Source of the DNA: Clostridia bacterium
Lineage (GTDB): Bacteria; Bacillota; Clostridia; Oscillospirales; CAG-272
Assembly: GCA_017504785.1 (NCBI GenBank)
Contig: JAFVQL010000065.1
Coordinates: 1-32,769 of the forward strand
Length of the DNA stretch: 32,769 bases
Direction of reading: 5' to 3'
Shown: positions 23,988 through 31,143 of the stretch, one piece after another
How positions within the stretch are numbered: the stretch's first letter is position 1
Layout of the letters: the number at the start of each line of letters is the position of its first letter
Made by a program: the position numbers and the translations under genes
Notes under the pieces: generated by a model
Told to the model about the DNA's origin: nothing
The model's database searches: none
Seen by the model: only the letters and a program-made list of their open reading frames with translations

Positions 23988-24962
23988 ATGAAAAAAGAGA
24001 TGAAAATTGCGATCGTCGGTCTCGGCGTGATCGGTAACGTCCACGCAGAGGCGCTGGCGTTGCAGGGGAAAGATATCTATGCCGTTTGCGATATGGATCC
24101 CGATCGGCTTCTTGCCTTTCCCAATGCTCTGCATTTTACGGATTATGAAACCATGCTGCGCGAGGCGAAGCCGGATGTCGTGCATATCTGCACCCCGCAT
24201 TATCTGCATGCGCCGATGATCATTTCCGCTCTCGAGAAGGATATTCACGTGCTTTCAGAAAAACCGCTTTGCATCCGAAGAGAGGATATTGACCACATCC
24301 TTGCCGCCGCGGCAAGCTCCAAGGCGCAGCTCGGCGTTTGCCAGCAGAACCGCTATTTGCCGTCAAATCTGTTTGTGAAGAAGTATTTAGAGGGAAAGCG
24401 CTGTCCCGTCGGGTACGGCACGATGGTTTGGGAGCGCAGCGATGCGTATTACGCGAGCGGCCCCTGGCGCGGAAAATGGGAGACCGAGGGCGGCGGCACG
24501 CTGATCAATCAAGCACTGCACACCATGGATATTTTGCAATGGATGCTCGGCATGCCAAAAACCGTGGCGGCATCGGTCAGCAATCTGCATCACGGCCCTG
24601 CCGTTGAGGTAGAGGATAACGCGATCTGCATGTTCGGCGGAGATGCACAGTTCACTCTGCTTGCCACCACGGGCGCAGGCGCGGATTACCCGGTAGAGAT
24701 CATTTTGAATGCGGAAGACGAGGTCATCCGTATTTTGAACGATACGGTGTATATCGGCGAAAAGGCGATGAGCTTCAAGTCAGATGCGCCTCTGCTCGGA
24801 AAAAATTGCTATGGCATCGGCCATTCGCTTTTGATCGCTGATTTTTACGACTGCATTCAAAGCGGGCGCCACTTTCCGATCGATGGGGAAGAAGCTGCCA
24901 AGGTCATTCGCATGATCCTTGCCTGTTATAAGAGCAAGGGCAAGAGGATCCCGATCGAATAA
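23988..24962 (+). CDS. Gfo/Idh/MocA family NAD(P)-dependent oxidoreductase
   Basis: This 324-aa protein has an N-terminal Rossmann domain (KIAIVGLGVIGNVHAEAL, glycines at 11-16) and the family EKP motif at 91-93, where the lysine takes part in catalysis. The C-terminal substrate domain holds GGGTLINQALHTMDILQWM, containing the His and Asp usual at the active site. It would oxidise or reduce a sugar, polyol or sugar acid; the exact substrate cannot be read from sequence. An ATG at 24000 is an alternative start. It is paired with the divergent AraC regulator, with no transporter or other pathway gene beside it. It ends in a shared bidirectional terminator. Confidence 0.9.
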   Translation: MKKEMKIAIVGLGVIGNVHAEALALQGKDIYAVCDMDPDRLLAFPNALHFTDYETMLREAKPDVVHICTPHYLHAPMIISALEKDIHVLSEKPLCIRREDIDHILAAAASSKAQLGVCQQNRYLPSNLFVKKYLEGKRCPVGYGTMVWERSDAYYASGPWRGKWETEGGGTLINQALHTMDILQWMLGMPKTVAASVSNLHHGPAVEVEDNAICMFGGDAQFTLLATTGAGADYPVEIILNAEDEVIRILNDTVYIGEKAMSFKSDAPLLGKNCYGIGHSLLIADFYDCIQSGRHFPIDGEEAAKVIRMILACYKSKGKRIPIE

Positions 24963-25020
24963 AAACAGAAAAAGCGGCGCGTTTTAACGAAAACGACCGC
25001 ATTTTGCAAACAATACTTTG

Positions 25021-25070
25021 AAAAAAACAGCTCCCAAGACGGTTTTCACTGCCTTGGGAACTGTTTTTTT
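25021..25070. terminator. Bidirectional terminator between oxidoreductase and lysA
   Basis: AACAG-c-TCCCAAG (25026-25038) pairs with CTTGGGA-a-CTGTT (25053-25065), with seven Ts on the plus side and seven As (Ts on minus) on the other. It closes the convergent Gfo/Idh and dap-lysA units. The remaining bases of 24963-25172 hold no gene. Confidence 0.88.
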
Positions 25071-25172
25071 ATATCGGAAACGCATAAAAATGCGTTCTTG
25101 CGTGAAGATCGAAAAAAGCATTTGCGTGCCGCTCTTGCGAAAGGTTCGGCAAAGGCATGGATGCGCGCCCTT

Positions 25173-26498
25173 TTAGATATCGAGCGCGACGATGTCCTCG
25201 ACGGTCTCGCGGCGAACGGCGAGCGAGGCCTTGCCGTCCTTCAGCATGACGACGGCGGGGCGGGGAATGCGGTTATAGTTCGATGCCATGGAATATTGGT
25301 ATGCGCCTGCGGTCAGCATGGAGAGAAGCTCGCCGCGCACAAGATCTGCGGGGAGAGAAACGCCCTCTTGGAGAATATCGCCGCTTTCACAAAGGCGGCC
25401 GACCACGGAGCAGATCTCGCTTTCCGCGCCATCGTGCGGGAGAACGGGAAGCACCGTGTAGGGCGAGCCGTAGAGCGCGAAGCGCGGATTGTCGCTCATA
25501 CCGCCGTCCACGGAAACGTAGGTCTTGTAGCCCGGAATGCGCTTGACGCTGCCAACGCTGTAAAGCGCCATGCCCGCATCCGCAACGATGCTGCGGCCCG
25601 GCTCAAAGGAAACGGCGGGCATCGGAATCTCAAGCTCACGGCAGGTTTCCTTCATTGCCTCTGCCACCGAAGAGAGCGTGCCCTCGATATCCGGCGCAGG
25701 CTGATCCTTGACATAGCGAACGCCGATGCCGCCGCCAAGGTCCAGCTCCTTTGCAAGAAAGCCGTGCGCCTTATACATATCGCGGATAAAGGTCAGCATG
25801 ATCTTTTGGGTGGAAAGATAGACCGAGGCATCAAAGATCTGCGAGCCGACGTGACAATGGAAGCCCGCAAGCGAAACGTAGGGCAGAGAGAGTGCCAGCG
25901 CGGTGATGCGCGCGGCTTGCCCCGTCTCGATCGCAGAGCCGAATTTGGAGTCCACCTTTCCCGTAGCCACCGCCGCATAGGTGTGCGGATCGATGCCGGG
26001 GGTGATGCGAAGCAGAACGCGCTGTCTTATATTTCTGTGCGCGGCCTCGCGATCAATGGCGTAAAGCTCCTCGGCGTTATCCGCAACGAAGGTGCCGACG
26101 CCGTGATCCATCGCGAAGGCGACGTCGCTATCGGTCTTGTTGTTGGAATGGAAGTATGCGCGGGAGAGCGGGAAGCCCGCGGCGTACGCCGTGTAGATCT
26201 CGCCGACGGAAACCACGTCGATCCCCATGCCTTCCTCTGCGGCGATCTCGTAGATCCGCTTGAAGGATGCCGCCTTGGAGGCGTACTGCACGTTGCCTCT
26301 GCCGCCGAATGCTTTTTCTATCGCAGAAAGGTATGCGCGCATACGCATGCGAATGCGATCCTCGTCGTAAAGATATAAGGGCGTGCCGTAGGTTTTTGCG
26401 AGGGTGGAAAGATCCTGCCCCGCAAAGGTGAGAGCACCCTTCGCGTCACGGCTGACGTTTTCCGAGATCAGGTCCTCTTGATTTTGTATATTGATCAT
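25173..26498 (-). CDS. lysA: Diaminopimelate decarboxylase
   Basis: LysA converts meso-diaminopimelate to L-lysine using pyridoxal phosphate. The 441-aa protein is a fold-III decarboxylase: the PLP lysine is Lys75 in QYASKAASF, followed by GMGIDVVSVGEIYTAYAAG, HSNNKTDSDV, GFHCHVGSQ, ELDLGGGIGVRY, SFEPGRSIVADAG and the C-terminal LCESGD cysteine motif that completes the dimer active site. The length is standard. It is the last gene of the riboswitch-controlled operon, 17 bases after ddh. Confidence 0.97.
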   Translation of the reverse strand: MINIQNQEDLISENVSRDAKGALTFAGQDLSTLAKTYGTPLYLYDEDRIRMRMRAYLSAIEKAFGGRGNVQYASKAASFKRIYEIAAEEGMGIDVVSVGEIYTAYAAGFPLSRAYFHSNNKTDSDVAFAMDHGVGTFVADNAEELYAIDREAAHRNIRQRVLLRITPGIDPHTYAAVATGKVDSKFGSAIETGQAARITALALSLPYVSLAGFHCHVGSQIFDASVYLSTQKIMLTFIRDMYKAHGFLAKELDLGGGIGVRYVKDQPAPDIEGTLSSVAEAMKETCRELEIPMPAVSFEPGRSIVADAGMALYSVGSVKRIPGYKTYVSVDGGMSDNPRFALYGSPYTVLPVLPHDGAESEICSVVGRLCESGDILQEGVSLPADLVRGELLSMLTAGAYQYSMASNYNRIPRPAVVMLKDGKASLAVRRETVEDIVALDI

Positions 26499-26515
26499 TT
26501 CGTATTACTTCCGTA

Positions 26516-27493
26516 TCAAAGCATTTTTGCCAGCATCTCTTCGCGCGACAGGGGGGAGAGCATGGCGGGGGGAATATCGAATACCGAAACCGCACCGATC
26601 TTGCCTTCGGCGTGCATACGGGCGATGGCGCGCGCGTAAGCAACGAGGACCGAAGCGGTAAATTCGGGATTGGAGTCGAGCTTTAAAGAAAATTCAACGG
26701 TGTGGCGATGCTCGCCCGCAAGCCCCGTGGAGCCGCCGCGGATCACCGAGCCGCCGTGCGGCATACCGCTATGGTTGCGGTGCAGTTCCTCGAGCGAGAT
26801 AAAATGCACCTCGGTATCGTAATCGGCAAAGTAGTTCGGCATGGTCTTGATCTCGTTTTCGATGCGAGCCTTATCCGCGCCCGCTTCGATCGCAACGTAG
26901 CATTCGCGCTTATGCTTTTCGCCCGTCGTCAGATCGGGGCTTTCGCCCGCGCGCACCGAGGCGAGTGCAGATTCGATCGGCACGGTGTACTGCCTTGCAT
27001 CCACAACGCCCGCAATGCGGCGAATGGCATCCGAATGCCCTTGGCTCACGCCTCTGCCCCAGAAGGTGTAGTCCTTGCCGTTTGGCAGGATAGAGGCGGC
27101 GTAAAGCCTTGCCAGCGAAAAGAGACCGGGATCCCAGCCCGCAGAGATCAGGGCAAGCTTTCCGCCCGCCTTCGCGGCGGCATTCACCCTTTCAAAATGC
27201 GCGGGAATGTTTTTATGCGTATCAAAGCTGTCAATCAAATTAAAGTCGCTTGCAAGCGCGGGTGTCAGCTTCGGAAGATCGGTGGCACTGCCGCCGCAAA
27301 CGATCAGGCAGTCGATCTCTTCCTTGAAGCGCGAAAGCGCCTCTGCGCCGTATACCTTGGCATTCGTCAAGGGCTTGACCGAAGCGGGATCTCTGCGTGT
27401 GAAAATGCCGACGAGCTCGATATCCTCGTGCATCTGCGCGGCAAGCTCCACGCCCTTTCCGAGATTTCCGTATCCGTAAATTCCTATCTTCAT
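26516..27493 (-). CDS. ddh: meso-Diaminopimelate D-dehydrogenase
   Basis: Ddh makes meso-DAP in one NADPH-dependent step from tetrahydrodipicolinate, bypassing the acyl-intermediate routes. The 325-aa protein begins KIGIYGYGNLGKGVELA (Rossmann glycines 7-12). It carries IDCLIVCGGSATDLP, NLIDSFDTHKNIPAHFERVN, ISAGWDPGLFSLAR, FWGRGVSQGHSDAIRRI and the substrate-binding HRNHSGMPHGG region seen in the corynebacterial type. The length matches the family. The start at 27493 follows GGAGG; an upstream in-frame extension overlaps dapB and is rejected. Its operon place explains why no dapD, dapE or dapL appears here. Confidence 0.96.
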   Translation of the reverse strand: MKIGIYGYGNLGKGVELAAQMHEDIELVGIFTRRDPASVKPLTNAKVYGAEALSRFKEEIDCLIVCGGSATDLPKLTPALASDFNLIDSFDTHKNIPAHFERVNAAAKAGGKLALISAGWDPGLFSLARLYAASILPNGKDYTFWGRGVSQGHSDAIRRIAGVVDARQYTVPIESALASVRAGESPDLTTGEKHKRECYVAIEAGADKARIENEIKTMPNYFADYDTEVHFISLEELHRNHSGMPHGGSVIRGGSTGLAGEHRHTVEFSLKLDSNPEFTASVLVAYARAIARMHAEGKIGAVSVFDIPPAMLSPLSREEMLAKML

Positions 27494-27530
27494 AATTCCT
27501 CCGCACATTGCGTTTAAAATTTGGGTTTTC

Positions 27531-28286
27531 TTATTTTCCGTTTGCCACGATGTCGTCCATCGTGTAAAGTCCTGCGCCCTTGCCGCAAAGGAATTCTGCC
27601 GCGGCGAGCGCTCCCTCGGCAAAGAGCGCGCGGTTATGCGCCTCGTGCTTCAGGGTTATCGTTTGGTTCTCGGTGGCAACGATCACCTCGTGAATGCCGA
27701 CGACGTTGCCCATACGCAGAGAATGAATGCCGATCTCGTTTTTCTCGCGCTTGCCCTGCCCCGATCTTCCCACGTGGGCGAAGGTTTCGGGCCGCACAGC
27801 TGTGATCGCATCTGCGATCATCAGTGCCGTACCGCTGGGGGCATCGATCTTGCGGTTGTGATGGGCTTCCACGATCTCGATCTCTGCCTCGGGCATGGTG
27901 AGTGCCACGGTCCTTGCAAGCTCGATGAGAAGCGCAATACCGAGCGACATATTGCCCGAATAGAAAACGGGGATCTCCTTTGCCGCCCGATAGATCGCTT
28001 CCTTTTCTTCGGGGGTGTGTCCCGTAGTGGCGATCACGGCGGCGAGCTTATTTTCCTTGCAAAAATCAAGCAGAGCGGGCGCGCAGCTGTGATGCGAAAA
28101 ATCCACCACGCAGTCGATCTCCTTCGCGCTCTGCACCTTGGAAAGCGCGGAAACGCAAAGCGCATCCTTGCCGTCTGCCGAGGGGTCAACGCCCAAGAGA
28201 AGCTTTGCGCCGCGGTAGCCCTTCTCGCAGAGTGCCGCAACCTCGCGGCCCATAAAGCCGCATCTTCCGTTTAAAAGTATATTCAT
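27531..28286 (-). CDS. dapB: 4-Hydroxy-tetrahydrodipicolinate reductase
   Basis: DapB reduces the DapA product to tetrahydrodipicolinate with NAD(P)H. The 251-aa protein has the Rossmann start MNILLNGRCGFMGREVAALC, DFSHHSCAP, VIATTGHT, GNMSLGIALLI and the catalytic EAHHNRKIDAPSGTA with His142, His143 and Lys146. The cofactor loop GRCGFMG is a variant of the usual GxxGxMG. It begins 5 bases after the dapA stop with only a weak site (GGGTAAC), so translation is probably coupled. ddh follows 37 bases later. Confidence 0.96.
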   Translation of the reverse strand: MNILLNGRCGFMGREVAALCEKGYRGAKLLLGVDPSADGKDALCVSALSKVQSAKEIDCVVDFSHHSCAPALLDFCKENKLAAVIATTGHTPEEKEAIYRAAKEIPVFYSGNMSLGIALLIELARTVALTMPEAEIEIVEAHHNRKIDAPSGTALMIADAITAVRPETFAHVGRSGQGKREKNEIGIHSLRMGNVVGIHEVIVATENQTITLKHEAHNRALFAEGALAAAEFLCGKGAGLYTMDDIVANGK

Positions 28287-28291
28287 AAAAG

Positions 28292-29179
28292 TTACCCGAT
28301 AATTCCTTCTTCTTTCATAAGCGCGAGCAGCTTCTTTTCGTTCTGCGGCTCCATGGGCGTGAGAGGCAGGCGCAGATAGTTCTCGCCGTAGCCCATAGCG
28401 GCAACGGCCGCCTTAACGGGAATGGGATTGACCTCGCAGAAGAGCGCATCGATAAGGGGGAGCAGGCGAAGCTGTGCCGCCAGCGCATCGGCGCATCTGC
28501 CCTCGAAGTAATCGGTGCACATCTTTTTTGTCTCGGCGGGGAGAATGTTCGAGAGAACGGAGATCACGCCCGCGCCGCCAAGCGACAGGATGGGCACGAT
28601 CTGATCGTCGTTTCCGGAATAGATATCCAGCTTGTCACCCACGAGGGAGGCGAGCTTTGCGACCTGCGAAATATTGCCGCAGGCTTCCTTGATGGCAACG
28701 ATGTTGGGATGGTCCGCAAGGGCGAGCACGGTCTCGGGAAGGAGATTGCAGCCCGTGCGCGAGGGCACGTTATAGAGAATGCAGGGCTTCGTGGAAGCAT
28801 CCGCGATGGCGCGGAAGGAGGCCTCCATGCCCTTCTGGGTGGCTTTGTTGTAGTAAGGCGTAACGAGAAGCATCGCATCCGCGCCCACCTCGCAGGCAAA
28901 CTTCGTCAGCGAAATGGCGTAAGCGGTATCGTTCGATCCCGTACCCGCGATCACGGGCACGCGCCCTGCCACCTTCTCTACGCAGAAGCGGATCGCTTCC
29001 TTGTGCTCCTCGTCCGTAAGCGTCGAGCCCTCACCCGTGGTTCCGACGGCAACGATGGCGTCCACGCCTGCCTCGATCTGCATCTCGATCAAACGGCCAA
29101 ACTGCTCGTAATCCACGCCGTCTTTGGTAAGGGGAGTGACGATCGCGGTGGCAACGCCGCGAAATACTGTGTTCTTCAT
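28292..29179 (-). CDS. dapA: 4-Hydroxy-tetrahydrodipicolinate synthase
   Basis: DapA condenses pyruvate with aspartate semialdehyde, the committed step to DAP and lysine. The 295-aa TIM-barrel protein has AVGTTGEGSTLTDEEH (about 44-59), PYYNKATQKG, Tyr136 in LYNVPSRTG and the Schiff-base Lys164 in NIVAIKEA. The start at 29179 follows AGAGGAAAAA and fits the family N-terminus KNTVFRGVATAIVTP; the long upstream open frame is the riboswitch leader. First gene of the operon. Confidence 0.97.
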   Translation of the reverse strand: MKNTVFRGVATAIVTPLTKDGVDYEQFGRLIEMQIEAGVDAIVAVGTTGEGSTLTDEEHKEAIRFCVEKVAGRVPVIAGTGSNDTAYAISLTKFACEVGADAMLLVTPYYNKATQKGMEASFRAIADASTKPCILYNVPSRTGCNLLPETVLALADHPNIVAIKEACGNISQVAKLASLVGDKLDIYSGNDDQIVPILSLGGAGVISVLSNILPAETKKMCTDYFEGRCADALAAQLRLLPLIDALFCEVNPIPVKAAVAAMGYGENYLRLPLTPMEPQNEKKLLALMKEEGIIG

Positions 29180-29222
29180 AGCTTTTTCCTCTTTATGTAA
29201 ATTATTATTTTCATGGGGAAAG

Positions 29223-29257
29223 AAAAAAGGCAGCCGCACACCGAGATGCAGACTACC
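29223..29257 (-). terminator. Leader terminator of the lysine riboswitch
   Basis: On the minus strand GGTAGTC-t-GCA pairs with TGCGGCTGCC across a 6-8 base loop, followed by TTTTTT (29223-29228). It sits between the aptamer and dapA, where a lysine-controlled expression platform is expected. Confidence 0.8.
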
Positions 29258-29302
29258 CAACGCAAAACAAAATACGGACGATGCCGCCAATAAAGAATGC
29301 CT

Positions 29303-29462
29303 CGGATAGCTCTTCGCAAGGATCTGCGACAACAGAACGGATATTCTCCGAGCTGCCAGCCAAGATGCGTGCCAAGCATCCGCTTCGGCACCCACGCCTT
29401 TTTCGCACAGCCGCGGCGGCTTTTTGCGTGCGATACTCTTCGTGCAGTGCGCCTCTATCTCA
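29303..29462 (-). ncRNA. Lysine riboswitch (L-box)
   Basis: Read on the minus strand, the leader shows the L-box core in order: GATAGAGGCGC with GAAGAGTA, then GGGTGCCGAAGC, TTGGCTGGCAGCTCGGAG, and GAAGAGCTATC closing the P1 helix (GATAG with CTATC). The terminator lies about 45 bases downstream. Lysine binding is expected to favour termination, shutting off dapA-dapB-ddh-lysA; this OFF logic is known for the family. Confidence 0.94.
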
Positions 29463-29471
29463 TATAGTAGA

Positions 29472-29500
29472 AGTATAGCACAACCTTGTATGCTTGTCAA
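29472..29500 (-). promoter_or_regulatory. Sigma-A promoter of the lysine operon
   Basis: A consensus TTGACA (29495-29500), 17 bp and TATACT (29472-29477) on the minus strand begin the leader roughly 10 bases ahead of the L-box. Confidence 0.85.
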
Positions 29501-29530
29501 TCCCTTTTTTTACATTTTAATAAAAAAAGG

Positions 29531-29567
29531 ATAAAAAAAGAGAGTGGCCGCGCGGCGGTCACTCTCT
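29531..29567 (-). terminator. Terminator of the CvpA-like gene
   Basis: AGAGAGTG (29539-29546) and CACTCTCT (29560-29567) plus inner GC pairs form a long stem, followed on the minus strand by TTTTTTT. It lies 30 bases after the stop, upstream of the lysine promoter. Confidence 0.88.
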
Positions 29568-29597
29568 GAAAAATTATAAAAGACGGTAATATCGCGA

Positions 29598-30806
29598 TCA
29601 CTGAATGCCGAAGAGGTCGCGAAGCGTTTGCTTCTTGCTTTCATCTGCAAGGTTATCGATCGCCGCCTCGACCTCGGCTTTCTCTGCCTCGGGAAGCTCG
29701 ATTGTGCCCTCCTCGCTGCTTGCCATCTCCGAAATCAAGGGAAGCACCAGCGTGCTCTCGGCAAGATCATTCACGAGGTTGGAGATCGTAACGCCGCTCT
29801 CTGTGCCGCTTTCGGCGTAATCCATGAAGTCAAGCACGAGGTTGCCCTCGGCTTCAAAGCTGATCTCGGCGAAATTGAGATTTTCAAGGCTCTCCACGAG
29901 CGCGGGCGGAAGCTCCTCGCTGCCTGCCGCTTCTCCGACGAGAGTGGAGATCATCGTGTTGATGGTGCCCAAGGCTTCGTCGGACATGCCATTCTTGATC
30001 TCGTCCAGCTCCTTGAAGGCATCGCGCAGCTCCTCGCGGTTTTCTGCCGTAATGCCGCTCGACATATCTATATTGCTGATGGATTCCACCGCGCCCGCGA
30101 GCTTCACGCCCGCTTCCGCTACCTCGGTAACAGCGGCGATGGAAATGCTCTCACCGTCCTCGGTCTCGCTTGAGGCAAGCGCCGTGTAGAAGCCGTTTCC
30201 GAGGGCGGAATAAGCCTTTGCGATCGCGCTGTCTGCGTATGCCTCGAAATCAATGCCGTTTTTCTTCATCTCAGCAATATCCTCTGCGGGAAGGATCACC
30301 TCGCCGCCGATCGGCTGGCTGAGCGTGCCAAGCAGCTGCGCGCAGTTGCAAAGCAGACCGTTCAGGGGAGCGCAGATGCAGAAGGCGATCAGCGCACCCT
30401 GCAAAAGACCGACCAGCGCGCCAACACCTCTCTTTGAGGGCTTGGGAAGGAAGAAGCCGACGATGAAGAAGATCACCGCGGTGATAAGCTTCAGCACGAG
30501 CATAACGGCAATGAAGAGAACGACGGTCAAAAGGCTTTCAAGCAAAGCGCCGATCAGCCCGGAAAGCGCACCTGCCTCTGCGGCGGCTTCTTCAAGCATT
30601 GAGTTAATGCTTTCGCCCTCAAATTCAAGTGCCATAACGGCGGATACGTAGGCCTTTCTTGCAAACCACGTGATCGCAATGCCGATGCCCAACGTGATCA
30701 GACGGACGGTGCTGCGGAATGCGCCGCGCTTCAGTCCGAAAAGGACACCGAAGATCATGAAAAACAGGGTAATGCCGAGTATAACGGAGGTTAAGATGTT
30801 ATCCAT
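29598..30806 (-). CDS. CvpA-like membrane protein with long acidic C-terminal domain
   Basis: The N-terminal ~170 residues of this 402-aa protein resemble the CvpA family: a first membrane segment at about 5-24, the LKRGAFRSTVRL loop, further hydrophobic segments near 33-50, 90-125 and 145-165, and KPSKRGVGALVGLLQGALIAF. CvpA proteins are usually about 160-200 aa and affect envelope integrity or colicin V production in enterobacteria; the function here is unknown. The remaining ~230 residues are acidic and helical, rich in Glu and Ala (ENREELRDAFKELDEIKNGM, LPEAEKAEVEAAIDNLADES), with no known domain by eye. The start at 30806 follows AGGAGA. It is a single-gene unit with its own promoter and terminator. 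Confidence 0.75.
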   Translation of the reverse strand: MDNILTSVILGITLFFMIFGVLFGLKRGAFRSTVRLITLGIGIAITWFARKAYVSAVMALEFEGESINSMLEEAAAEAGALSGLIGALLESLLTVVLFIAVMLVLKLITAVIFFIVGFFLPKPSKRGVGALVGLLQGALIAFCICAPLNGLLCNCAQLLGTLSQPIGGEVILPAEDIAEMKKNGIDFEAYADSAIAKAYSALGNGFYTALASSETEDGESISIAAVTEVAEAGVKLAGAVESISNIDMSSGITAENREELRDAFKELDEIKNGMSDEALGTINTMISTLVGEAAGSEELPPALVESLENLNFAEISFEAEGNLVLDFMDYAESGTESGVTISNLVNDLAESTLVLPLISEMASSEEGTIELPEAEKAEVEAAIDNLADESKKQTLRDLFGIQ

Positions 30807-30830
30807 TTTTTTATTCTCCTGATAGATTTT

Positions 30831-30882
30831 CTGGTCTAAACCAGTATAACAAAAGTATAGCACATCAAAATGGAAAAAACAA
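30831..30882 (-). promoter_or_regulatory. Promoter of the CvpA-like gene with overlapping palindrome
   Basis: TTGTTT (30877-30882), 17 bp and TATACT (30854-30859) form the promoter on the minus strand. Just downstream, CTGGT-ctaa-ACCAG (30831-30844) is a perfect inverted repeat covering the expected transcription start, a possible operator. A second TATACT-like hexamer lies between them. Confidence 0.6.
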
Positions 30883-31013
30883 GGTTTTTTTCAAAACAGA
30901 TGGAAAAGCATGAAAAAAACGCAAAAAGGGCATGAAAACACATTTGCATTCCCCCTCTTTTTATTCATATAGGGAGCAAAAGCGGAGAATGCACCGTTTT
31001 CGTCTTGCGCCTT

Positions 31014-31085
31014 GGTGAAGTGTTGCACTTGATAGTATAATTCACCATTTCTTAAAAGTGTTGCACTTGATGGTATAATTCACCA
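31014..31085. repeat. 38-bp direct repeat pair with internal hairpins
   Basis: Two 29-base copies (31019-31047 and 31057-31085) differ at one base and repeat with a 38-bp period. Each contains the hairpin AAGTG-ttg-CACTT and a GTATAATTCACC end. The first copy is framed by GGTGAA (31014-31019) and TTCACC (31041-31046), an inverted pair. No ORF covers it. The rest of 30883-31013 shows only A/T-rich DNA. Confidence 0.8.
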
Positions 31086-31123
31086 AAAAGAAAAACGTGC
31101 CTACCGCGTTTGCGGTAGGCACG
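31086..31123 (-). terminator. Strong terminator of the prepilin gene
   Basis: A perfect 12-bp stem, CGTGCCTACCGC (31096-31107) with GCGGTAGGCACG (31112-31123) and a 4-base loop, is followed on the minus strand by TTTTTCTTTTT. It lies 20 bases after the stop of the prepilin gene. Confidence 0.9.
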
Positions 31124-31143
31124 AGGATAGTGCGATATGAGAT

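Noticed and set aside
25098..26378. 426-codon plus-strand open frame opposite lysA
   Set aside because: Shadow of lysA, with composition typical of an antisense frame (Arg/His/Ala-rich) and no motifs.
28292..29500. Longer dapA start at 29500
   Set aside because: The extension is the translated lysine riboswitch and even the promoter; the ATG at 29179 fits the family N-terminus.
31014..31085. Mini CRISPR, considered for the two 29-base repeats
   Set aside because: Only two copies with a 9-base gap, far too short for a spacer.
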